Origin: CBFHSF01 sp965661055
GTDB lineage: Bacteria; Bacteroidota; Bacteroidia; Flavobacteriales; Schleiferiaceae
Direction of reading: 5' to 3'
Length of the DNA: 64,000 nt
Assembly (NCBI GenBank): GCA_965661055.1
Contig: CBFICS010000009.1
Location: 13,752 to 77,751 of the forward strand
The notes under the pieces were generated by a model. The model was not told the origin of the DNA. It made no database searches and saw only the letters and a program-made list of their open reading frames with translations. Positions 34,367 through 41,917 of this stretch are shown piece by piece. The position numbers and the translations under genes are program-made. Numbering within the stretch: the stretch's first letter is position 1; every line of letters begins with the position of its first letter.

Positions 34367-35296
34367 ATGAAATTTCCATCTCCCAAAACATTGGCTGAAG
34401 TTGCAGAACTGATACAATGTAAATTTATTGGTGAAGCTAACCATCAAGTTTTAGGCTTGAATGAAATTCACGTTGTAGAAAGTGGCGACATTGTTTTTGT
34501 TGACCACCCTAAATACTATGACAAGGCTTTAAAATCAAACGCTACAACGGTATTAATCAATAAAGAAGTTGATTGTCCTGCAGGTAAGGGACTTTTAATT
34601 TCTGAGGATCCGTTTAGAGATTTTGTTCGGTTAATTAATCATTTCAAGCCTTTTGAGCCATTGGCAAACGCTATTTCTAAAACTTCAGAAGTAGGAGAAG
34701 GTACAATTATTCAACCGGGAGCTGTTATCGGAAACCATGTAAGTATTGGCGCCAATTGTGTTATTCACCCAAATGTAACCATCTATGACCATACAGTTAT
34801 TGGTGACCATGTGGTGATTCACGCCAATTCTGTAATTGGTGGTGATGGATTTTACTATAAAAATAGACCTGAAGGATTTGATCAACTGAAGTCTGGTGGA
34901 AATGTCTACATTGAAAACAATGTACACATCGGTGCGGGCTGTACAATAGACCGTGGGGTAACTGCCTCTACTATTATTGGCGAAGGAAGCAGACTGGACA
35001 ATCAAATTCAAATTGGCCATGACACCAAAATTGGTAGGAAGTGTTTAATTGCTTCGCAAACGGGGATAGCCGGGTGCGTTGTCATTGAAGACGAGGTGAC
35101 TCTTTGGGGCCAAGTAGGTATTTCTAGTGGAATAACTATTGGCACTAAGGCGGTTGTTCTTGCTCAATCAGGGGTTTCTAAAAGCTTAGAAGGTGGTAAA
35201 ACCTATTTTGGATATCCTGCAGGTGAGGCAAGAGAAAAATACAAAGAGATGGCTTCGCTGAGGGTCCTTCCGGAGGTTTTGGAAAATTTAAAATAA
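34367..35296 (+). CDS. Second LpxD-like N-acyltransferase (paralogue)
   Basis: 309 residues, same architecture as lpxD at 29916 but clearly diverged. The uridine-binding-type N-terminal domain (about 5-100) precedes a left-handed beta helix. The catalytic-type His is retained in DNQIQIGHDTKIG, and the IGGDGFYYKN loop differs from the FGFAP of lpxD. It could act on a different acyl or sugar acceptor. It is the last gene of the lipid A/efp run, ending in a terminator. Annotators often name such genes lpxD too; I leave the symbol empty because the role is not proven. Confidence 0.88.
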   Translation: MKFPSPKTLAEVAELIQCKFIGEANHQVLGLNEIHVVESGDIVFVDHPKYYDKALKSNATTVLINKEVDCPAGKGLLISEDPFRDFVRLINHFKPFEPLANAISKTSEVGEGTIIQPGAVIGNHVSIGANCVIHPNVTIYDHTVIGDHVVIHANSVIGGDGFYYKNRPEGFDQLKSGGNVYIENNVHIGAGCTIDRGVTASTIIGEGSRLDNQIQIGHDTKIGRKCLIASQTGIAGCVVIEDEVTLWGQVGISSGITIGTKAVVLAQSGVSKSLEGGKTYFGYPAGEAREKYKEMASLRVLPEVLENLK

Positions 35297-35300
35297 ACAA

Positions 35301-35332
35301 AAGAGGTTTAGGTAACTAAGCCTCTTTTTTTT
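35301..35332. terminator. Intrinsic terminator between convergent operons
   Basis: The ten-base stem 35301-35310 with 35317-35326 (one G-T pair) is followed by a T run. It ends the lipid A operon and overlaps the stop codon of the convergent O-antigen ligase gene. Confidence 0.85.
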
Positions 35333-36773
35333 GCTCTGACTTATAGTATAAGTCTAAACTTACAATGACTGCCATGAATCCCCAAACAGGCAAACTAAGC
35401 TTATCCATATCTAAGAAATTATTCAAAAATCCGTGGGTGAAATAAGTAACCAACCCTAAGAGGGCAGCCATTAAAACGGATTTTAATTGAGGAGAATCAA
35501 GTTTTGAGTACAATTTTACGGCGGTGATAAAGAATGCCGCAATCACTCCTAAAATGGTTAATAAACCCATTACTCCACTTTCTGCCATAGGACCAATGTA
35601 TTCGCTATGAGCATTTCCGCGGTTTCCTCCATTGGTTGAAATAATGGTTTTTTCATTGGGCTTTTGAAAAGGAGCATATTTGAACATATACGTCCCTGGG
35701 CCCCAACCTAAAACGGGACGCTCTTCAAACATCCTCAAGGCAGACTTCCATCGATTAATCCTTTCAAGGTTAGAAGCATCTGTGCTAATATTAGAAATTG
35801 ATTGTACGTGCTCTGTAAGTTTTTCAGAAGAATCTTGGGTGTTTTTTGAAAACTTATTGAGAATAGAATCCATGTTAGCATAAGCGACTAACCCCACTCC
35901 TACCAAAGCCAATGAAATGAAATACCATTTAATTTTAAACTTAATTACCAAGTACACCAAGCCCGCAGCAACAATACTTACCCAAGCGGCGCGGGTGTAA
36001 CTCAAAATCAGTGCAACGGTTAGAACCAAAAACACAATCAAAGCTAAAAACCTCAAAATAGGTGTCATTTTACCCCTTACCAAAAACACGATGGAAACCG
36101 GATAATACATAGCTAGAGCAGCACCCCATGAAGTGTGCTCTTTATAAAAGGGGAACATTACCCAAGTAGAACTTTGCTTTGAAAAACCATACTGCGAATG
36201 CACATAAATGGTATAAATAGCTGCCATGGTTAACGAAACCAAATAGAGCCAAAAAAAGCGATTATAGTTTTTTAAGTCCTTTCTAAATACTTGCGAAAAA
36301 ACAATATAGAACGGAATTACGAACCAAAGCCTAGCAATAAAGTACTTTATTGAAACTATAGGCATGCTACTGGTAATAGATGTTAAAAACATCCACAGTA
36401 AATAGATGATAATTGAAATGCTAACAGGGTGCTTTAACAGCCTAACATTTATTTGCCCCGTTAATAAAAACCTTCCGATGACAATACACAAAACCCCAAA
36501 CAGAAGAGGCTCTGTGGGCAGGCTAAGCCCCAAGTTAAATTGTTTATCGGTCAAAGTAATTCCCAGCGGAATTATCCCCGTAATGGTAAGCATCAACCAA
36601 TCCAATCTAAAAACGCCAAACCAAACTACCAGTAAGACAAAGGGGACGGCTAAAATCCAAAAGTTTTCTGTAGCCACCCCAACCGAAGCTGTAAGTAAAT
36701 ATAAAATCGAAATGATGTAAATAGCCTTTTGGCTAAGAGCACCAGTCCTTAATTTTTCACTTACCGAACTCAT
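35316..36773 (-). CDS. O-antigen ligase/polymerase family membrane protein
   Basis: 485 residues, about twelve hydrophobic segments. The large periplasmic loop carries RINRWKSALRMFEERPVLGW followed by GPGTY and, further on, the NAHSEYIGPMAESGVMG region, both hallmarks of the Wzy/WaaL (PF04932) family. It either joins surface polysaccharide to its carrier or polymerises repeat units; sequence does not decide. It is the last gene of a minus-strand polysaccharide run, abutting the Wzz-like gene with no gap. Confidence 0.88.
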   Translation of the reverse strand: MSSVSEKLRTGALSQKAIYIISILYLLTASVGVATENFWILAVPFVLLVVWFGVFRLDWLMLTITGIIPLGITLTDKQFNLGLSLPTEPLLFGVLCIVIGRFLLTGQINVRLLKHPVSISIIIYLLWMFLTSITSSMPIVSIKYFIARLWFVIPFYIVFSQVFRKDLKNYNRFFWLYLVSLTMAAIYTIYVHSQYGFSKQSSTWVMFPFYKEHTSWGAALAMYYPVSIVFLVRGKMTPILRFLALIVFLVLTVALILSYTRAAWVSIVAAGLVYLVIKFKIKWYFISLALVGVGLVAYANMDSILNKFSKNTQDSSEKLTEHVQSISNISTDASNLERINRWKSALRMFEERPVLGWGPGTYMFKYAPFQKPNEKTIISTNGGNRGNAHSEYIGPMAESGVMGLLTILGVIAAFFITAVKLYSKLDSPQLKSVLMAALLGLVTYFTHGFLNNFLDMDKLSLPVWGFMAVIVSLDLYYKSEQKKEA

Positions 36774-37772
36774 CTATGGCTTCTTAATGGTTTTCAGTGA
36801 GGTTGATATAAGAATTACAACCAATGTGAATACAAAGGATGAAAAAGCAGCAATTAAAACAATGATAGACCTAACCGGGTAGGTTTTCTTTTCTGCTTTA
36901 AAGGCAGTATCTACGGTAAAAGTGGTAGGCAGGTTTTTATCTAAGTCAACCTTTGCTTGGTCAAGCTTAATTTTCAACCTCACTTCCTCTTCTTTCAAAA
37001 CAGAAATCTCATCTCTTAGCGAAATAAAAGCTCCCCCATATTTAGCAAGTGTGTCTAATTGATTTTGAATCTGATCAGCAACATTCTTCTTTCCGTTTAA
37101 CAAAGCAATACCCAATTGTTCATTCAATACAGGAACCTGAGCTTCATAATCTAAAACCCCTTTCTCTCTAATCATCGTCAACGTATCTGAAATCAGATTT
37201 ACTTCGCTGCGAACTCTTTGGTACTCTTCTTGAATAATATCAATTCCTTGGGTAGCTCTTTCTTTGATAATTCTCTTTTTTACAATATCTAATTGCTTAG
37301 AAATTTCATTGGCGATTAGAGCTGCAGTATCTGGATCGGTATCTAAAACACTTATTTGAACAGACATAAACTCGGTTCTCCTAAAACTAATATTACTTCT
37401 AAACGCATCGTTGAGTAGTGTTTTAGGATATTTGCCCTCTGGATCAATATCGTGGTGATTCATCAGGTCAAATTTTTCAATAATGTGATTTCTGATTTCG
37501 TTAGAATTCAAAATCTGAAGCAGCTTCTCTGCTTCATTTTCATCACCAAACTCTAGAATATCCTCGCTTTTGCCACTTTGTTGAGGAAGCAAGGCCTTAG
37601 AAACAGAGTTTGTGGTTGAAGGAAACACCACCACCGAACTTTCATACAAGGGTTGAATAAAGTAGGGTCCCGAAAATACGGCCGCTAAAACTCCCGCAAT
37701 AAGCGGAATAATAATCAACGGTTTTTTCCATCTAAAGATAAAAACAACCAAGTTTGAAGAATCAAAATCCAT
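36774..37772 (-). CDS. Wzz-like polysaccharide chain-length/co-polymerase protein
   Basis: 332 residues. Two membrane segments flank a periplasmic part: the first at about 16-36 (PLIIIPLIAGVLAAVFSGPY), the second near 305-328 with the family-typical PVRS before it. The middle is strongly helical/coiled coil (about 150-270). There is no cytoplasmic tyrosine-kinase domain, so it is the short polysaccharide co-polymerase type that sets chain length for Wzy-dependent polymers. It lies between the ligase/polymerase and sulfotransferase genes, 6 bases downstream of the latter. Confidence 0.88.
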   Translation of the reverse strand: MDFDSSNLVVFIFRWKKPLIIIPLIAGVLAAVFSGPYFIQPLYESSVVVFPSTTNSVSKALLPQQSGKSEDILEFGDENEAEKLLQILNSNEIRNHIIEKFDLMNHHDIDPEGKYPKTLLNDAFRSNISFRRTEFMSVQISVLDTDPDTAALIANEISKQLDIVKKRIIKERATQGIDIIQEEYQRVRSEVNLISDTLTMIREKGVLDYEAQVPVLNEQLGIALLNGKKNVADQIQNQLDTLAKYGGAFISLRDEISVLKEEEVRLKIKLDQAKVDLDKNLPTTFTVDTAFKAEKKTYPVRSIIVLIAAFSSFVFTLVVILISTSLKTIKKP

Positions 37773-37778
37773 AATTAT

Positions 37779-38699
37779 CTATTTCCAATGATTTAAATTT
37801 AATCCAGTAATTTTCTCTACTTCCAAAATATCTTCTCGATAATAGTCAGTAAGCTCTTTTTTCATTTCCGCACTCATTTGCAAATCTTCTTGACTCATCC
37901 ACTTTTTTATGGAAGCCTGTAAAGATTCTGGCAAATGGTTTTTCATTTTTTGCACGAAACCACTACCTTTTAAAATCTGGTTGAATTTCGCATGCTTTGG
38001 AACCGAAGACACGTTAGCTTCTCCTGTTTTTTCCCAAGGTAAATCTAATTCTAAAAAGGACTTCAATTGACTTTTAATGTCTGAAGTCATCGATTTAAAA
38101 TCTTCGTACAAAAGAACGCAAATTTGCTCTTTAGAGAAAGCGCTAAAGTAACGTTTAAGTTGCTGAGAATACATTCCCGTTTCGGCAAACATTTCAGAAA
38201 TACCGACCCCTTTAGGATTCTTTTCTAAATCCAAATCCCATTCTTCTTTAAAACCTCCAGTAACCAATCCCATTTGCAAGGCCATTTTATAATGTGAAAA
38301 GGCCCTTTCCACGGGATTTCTCAGTATAATAATGATTTTTGCTTGAGGGTTATAACGAGCTATTTCCTCCGCCGAAAGGCGACTTAATAAATAAACTGTT
38401 GATGAGTCTAACAAGTATTTTTCACCCTGTTGAACCTCATAGAGTTTTTGGTATAGTGACGCCTCTCTAATAAAGGACTGATGCTGTTCTTTTAGGGGTT
38501 TAGTTGAAAAATAATCGCGAGGCAACTGAACTACTTTTGCGTATTCAGGCGAAAAGTCATCGGGATTAATGTCTAAGCCAAAATAGCCCGGCTCTTTGAT
38601 GCTGGGTGAAAATATTTCAGGCGACTGAGACAGAAGTTCGGCAAGAGCCGTGGTCCCGGATTTGGCAGCGCCCACCAAAAATAAATTAACCTTTTTCAC
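37779..38699 (-). CDS. PAPS-dependent sulfotransferase
   Basis: 306 residues with the sulfotransferase fold. The 5'-phosphosulfate loop is FLVGAAKSGTTALAELL at the N-terminus. The 3'-phosphate motif is IIIILRNPVERAFSHYKMAL near 128. In its place in a polysaccharide cluster it probably sulfates a sugar of the surface polymer, using PAPS made elsewhere. The start is a GTG at 38697-38699, inside the last 14 bases of the flippase gene, showing co-transcription. Confidence 0.9.
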   Translation of the reverse strand: MKKVNLFLVGAAKSGTTALAELLSQSPEIFSPSIKEPGYFGLDINPDDFSPEYAKVVQLPRDYFSTKPLKEQHQSFIREASLYQKLYEVQQGEKYLLDSSTVYLLSRLSAEEIARYNPQAKIIIILRNPVERAFSHYKMALQMGLVTGGFKEEWDLDLEKNPKGVGISEMFAETGMYSQQLKRYFSAFSKEQICVLLYEDFKSMTSDIKSQLKSFLELDLPWEKTGEANVSSVPKHAKFNQILKGSGFVQKMKNHLPESLQASIKKWMSQEDLQMSAEMKKELTDYYREDILEVEKITGLNLNHWK

Positions 38700-40083
38700 C
38701 GCGATAAAATATTTTATCTAAAAAAGAAACGGGCCATACCTCATAATATTTGACCACAAAGTAAACTGCAGAAATATTCCAAGCTATCATAGAAATGGAT
38801 GTAGCCCATGCCGCCCCTTCAATCCCATAAATGGGAATTAAAATTGCGTTTAAAAAAATATTGATAAAGGTAACCACAAACATTATTTTCTGCGAATCTT
38901 TCTCTTTACCCGTCATGTTCAAAATGTATAGTACTGGCCCGCATAAGGCATTTAGCAACTGGCCCACCGCAAGAATTTTTAGCACAACCATTGCACTGGC
39001 GTATTCCGGTCCAAAAAGAGACAACATAAAATCAGGAAAGATAAAAATCACCAAAGCTGGCGGAGTGGCCATCCAAAAATTAATAACCCCAACTTGTCTC
39101 AGTAAGCGTCTAAAGGCGCCATTGGCTTTATTCGCATTTAACTCGCTAATACTAGGCGCGACAAAAGAATTTATGGCAAATTGAGTAAAGGTAATAAGCG
39201 TAGCAATCTTAAAGGCAATTCGATAAACACCCACGGCCTTTTCATTTTCAAAATAGCCAATCATTAAAACATCTGTCCAAGAAATGATGTAAAACAAGGC
39301 CCCAGAAACCAACATAGGCAACGCCACCTTGTATATTCTTGACATTTCCACTTTCGTGGGATGGGAACTTTTCAGTTCTCTGGATTGAATTCTGAAATAA
39401 GAAAGGCCACTGATAACCGAAACCACCATGAGCGCAAAGGTAAAAGCAGCCATGGGCAACTCTAAGGTTGGAATGTCAAAATGAGACCCTATGAATAAAA
39501 TGGCCGAGGCCAGTAAAAGGACCGATCCGTTTTGAAAGATGGAAAAAGCAATCATTTTTTTAAACCCTCTAATCGCTTCAAGATTAAGGGTTAAAAACAT
39601 ATAAAACGGCAGCGCCAAGGTTACATATTTAAAGCTGATAATCGTGGTTTCACCTCCGTAAAAGCTGCCCAACCAAGGAGACAAAAAGAACAAAACCACC
39701 CCCAGCGAAACAGAAATTATGGTTCCGTGAAGAATAACTTGTTTATACAGAGATAAAATTTTTCCGTGTTCTCCTGTGGTTTGCCACTCTGCTAAAAACC
39801 GAACTAAAGCCCCGTCTAATCCTAATCGCCCAAAAGTCCCGAGGATCATTAAAACGGTGAAGGCCAGTTCATAGGTACCAAAAGACTCGGCCCCTAAAGA
39901 TTTACCCACAATAAAGGCGAATAAATATCCACTTAACGCCCCTAACACTTTAAATACAAGCACAATGCCTCCGCCAGAAAGCAAGTCTTTTAGCCACTTG
40001 TCATTTAGTATTTTTGAGATCAATGAATTCTTTTTTGCGGATTGGTTCCAAAAATAACTTTTTAGCCTTATCCATTGGGCCAA
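38686..40083 (-). CDS. Oligosaccharide flippase (Wzx-like, MATE/PST superfamily)
   Basis: 465 residues, about 12-14 membrane segments. The N-terminal motif LLSGGGIVLVFKVLGALSGY and the following GAESFGTYELAF are typical of polysaccharide exporters that flip lipid-linked repeat units. The start used is TTG 40083; a TTG 21 codons later (40020) would still precede the first membrane helix. It is the first gene of the minus-strand run flippase, sulfotransferase, Wzz-like, ligase, and divergent from a glycosyltransferase 31 bases away. Confidence 0.92.
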   Translation of the reverse strand: MAQWIRLKSYFWNQSAKKNSLISKILNDKWLKDLLSGGGIVLVFKVLGALSGYLFAFIVGKSLGAESFGTYELAFTVLMILGTFGRLGLDGALVRFLAEWQTTGEHGKILSLYKQVILHGTIISVSLGVVLFFLSPWLGSFYGGETTIISFKYVTLALPFYMFLTLNLEAIRGFKKMIAFSIFQNGSVLLLASAILFIGSHFDIPTLELPMAAFTFALMVVSVISGLSYFRIQSRELKSSHPTKVEMSRIYKVALPMLVSGALFYIISWTDVLMIGYFENEKAVGVYRIAFKIATLITFTQFAINSFVAPSISELNANKANGAFRRLLRQVGVINFWMATPPALVIFIFPDFMLSLFGPEYASAMVVLKILAVGQLLNALCGPVLYILNMTGKEKDSQKIMFVVTFINIFLNAILIPIYGIEGAAWATSISMIAWNISAVYFVVKYYEVWPVSFLDKIFYRGEKG

Positions 40084-40114
40084 TATTGTTAATTTTATCT
40101 TTTACTTCCTTTCA

Positions 40115-41272
40115 ATGGCCAAAGATATACAAACCATAGCTGTAAACACGAGATGGCTGCTGCCCAATAAACTTGAAGGCATGGGATGGTTCACCCATCA
40201 CCTATTAAAACGCATGGTTGTAAATCACCCGGAAGTACAATTCATTTTCATTTTTGACCGGCCTTGGGATCCTGATTTCATTTACGGACCCAACGTTACT
40301 CCTATTATGGTAGGACCACAAGCAAGACACCCGATCTTGTGGAGGTTGTGGAGCCAAATGAGCGTAAGAAGGGTTTTGAATAAACATCAGCCAGATGTAT
40401 TTCTATCTCCAGACGGATTTATTCCCCTACAATCAAAAACCCCATCGATAGCGGTCATTCACGATTTAAACTTTGAACACTTCCCTAACTGGTCACCCAA
40501 AAGAGTTACGGCATTTTACAAAAAATACATGCCGAAATTTGCCGAACAAGCCACGCATATTGCTACGGTTTCTGAATTCACAAAATCAGACATCTCTAGA
40601 CTATACAAAGTAAACCCTGAAAAAATCTCTGTGGTTTACAACGGTCCGCAATCTAGCTTTAGAGGACTTACAGATGTAGAAAAATCTACCTTCAGAAAAA
40701 ACAAAACTCAAGAAGAACCTTACTTTTTATTTTTAGGCGCTTTAAATCCAAGAAAGAACCTAGAAAGAGTATTTCAAGCCTTTGATCGCTTCAAGGAAAA
40801 GACGGGACTTTCTCATAAATTGGTGGTTGTCGGACAAACCATGTATTGGCCCGCCAAGACTAAAAACTTATTTGAGAAGTTAACCCACAAGGACGATATT
40901 ATTTTTACCGGACGCTGTGAAGACGCCATGATCAACGCTTGGCTAGGAGCTGCCGAGGCACTGTTCTTCCCCAGCCTCTTTGAAGGGTTTGGCATTCCTA
41001 TTGTTGAAGCCTTTTACGCTGAAACCCCTGTTATTACTAGCAACACCTCAGCAATGCCAGAAATTGCAGGCAATGCAGCCCTTTTGGTTGAACCCAACTC
41101 AATAGATGAGCTAACACAATCTCTTATTACCCTTGCGCAAGATGAAGGTTTGAGAAAAGGTTTAATTGAAAAAGGTAAGAAGAGAAAAGAACTGTTTTCA
41201 TGGGACCTGGAAGAAAAGAAACTTTGGGCCCTTATTCAAAATACAATTCATGAGTCTAAGTCTACGACATAA
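40115..41272 (+). CDS. Glycosyltransferase family 4 (GT-B)
   Basis: 385 residues. The N-terminal half starts VNTRWLLPNKLEGMGWFTHH, followed by SIAVIHDLNFEHFP. The C-terminal half carries LGALNPRKNLERVFQAF near 210 and the donor-binding EX7E stretch FPSLFEGFGIPIVEAFYAE near 290. It retains the configuration of the alpha-glycosidic linkage and probably serves the adjacent polysaccharide cluster. The 3' end overlaps rnhB by 23 bases. Confidence 0.92.
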   Translation: MAKDIQTIAVNTRWLLPNKLEGMGWFTHHLLKRMVVNHPEVQFIFIFDRPWDPDFIYGPNVTPIMVGPQARHPILWRLWSQMSVRRVLNKHQPDVFLSPDGFIPLQSKTPSIAVIHDLNFEHFPNWSPKRVTAFYKKYMPKFAEQATHIATVSEFTKSDISRLYKVNPEKISVVYNGPQSSFRGLTDVEKSTFRKNKTQEEPYFLFLGALNPRKNLERVFQAFDRFKEKTGLSHKLVVVGQTMYWPAKTKNLFEKLTHKDDIIFTGRCEDAMINAWLGAAEALFFPSLFEGFGIPIVEAFYAETPVITSNTSAMPEIAGNAALLVEPNSIDELTQSLITLAQDEGLRKGLIEKGKKRKELFSWDLEEKKLWALIQNTIHESKSTT

Positions 41273-41852
41273 CCCCGACGGCTTTGAAGCCGGATGTGAT
41301 GAAGCTGGGAGAGGTTGTCTTGCTGGCCCAGTAGTAGCCGCAGCCGTTATTCTTCCGGATGATTTTCAGTCAGAAACATTAACCGATTCAAAAAAACTCA
41401 CCGAAGCCAAAAGAGATGCTCTGCGGCCAATTATTGAAAAGGAGGCTTTGGCTTTTGGCATTGGCGTAGTAAGTCCTGAAGAAATTGATAAAATAAACAT
41501 ACTAAATGCTAGCTTTCTAGCTATGCATAGGGCCATTGACCAGTTGTCTGTAAAACCCAGTTCATTATTAATAGATGGCAATCGCTTTAACCCCTATGCA
41601 GATATTCCGCATGTCTGCATGGTAAAAGGAGACAGTAGGTTTTTAAATATTGCAGCCGCAAGTATATTGGCAAAAACAGAAAGAGATTTAATTATGAAAC
41701 AACTAGACGGTGAAAACCCAGGTTATGACTGGGCAAAAAACAAAGGGTACCCTACCCCAAAGCACCGTCGTGCCATTGCCGAACTCGGGCCAACAAAGCA
41801 TCATAGAATGAGCTTCCAACTCCTCCCCAATCAATTGAGTTTAGATTTATAA
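41250..41852 (+). CDS. rnhB: Ribonuclease HII
   Basis: 200 residues from ATG 41250, chosen because it directly precedes the family core. It cleaves the RNA of RNA-DNA hybrids and single ribonucleotides. The catalytic Asp17 and Glu18 are in GCDEAGRGCLAGPVVAAAV. The other acidic residues lie near LLIDGNRF and SRFLNIAAASILAKTERD, and the C-terminal KNKGYPTPKHRRAI is typical. It overlaps the end of the glycosyltransferase gene. Confidence 0.96.
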   Translation: MSLSLRHNPDGFEAGCDEAGRGCLAGPVVAAAVILPDDFQSETLTDSKKLTEAKRDALRPIIEKEALAFGIGVVSPEEIDKINILNASFLAMHRAIDQLSVKPSSLLIDGNRFNPYADIPHVCMVKGDSRFLNIAAASILAKTERDLIMKQLDGENPGYDWAKNKGYPTPKHRRAIAELGPTKHHRMSFQLLPNQLSLDL

Positions 41853-41891
41853 AGCCACCTAAATAATACCGCTGAAACTAACCGAAATAAT

Positions 41892-41899
41892 TACCTTTG
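41892..41899 (+). promoter_or_regulatory. -7 promoter element of the large lipoprotein gene
   Basis: TACCTTTG is an exact TAnnTTTG match. It contains the TTG that would otherwise be an upstream start, and ends 18 bases before ATG 41918, fixing that ATG as start. Confidence 0.55.
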
Positions 41900-41917
41900 A
41901 ACAACCAAAAAATTCTC

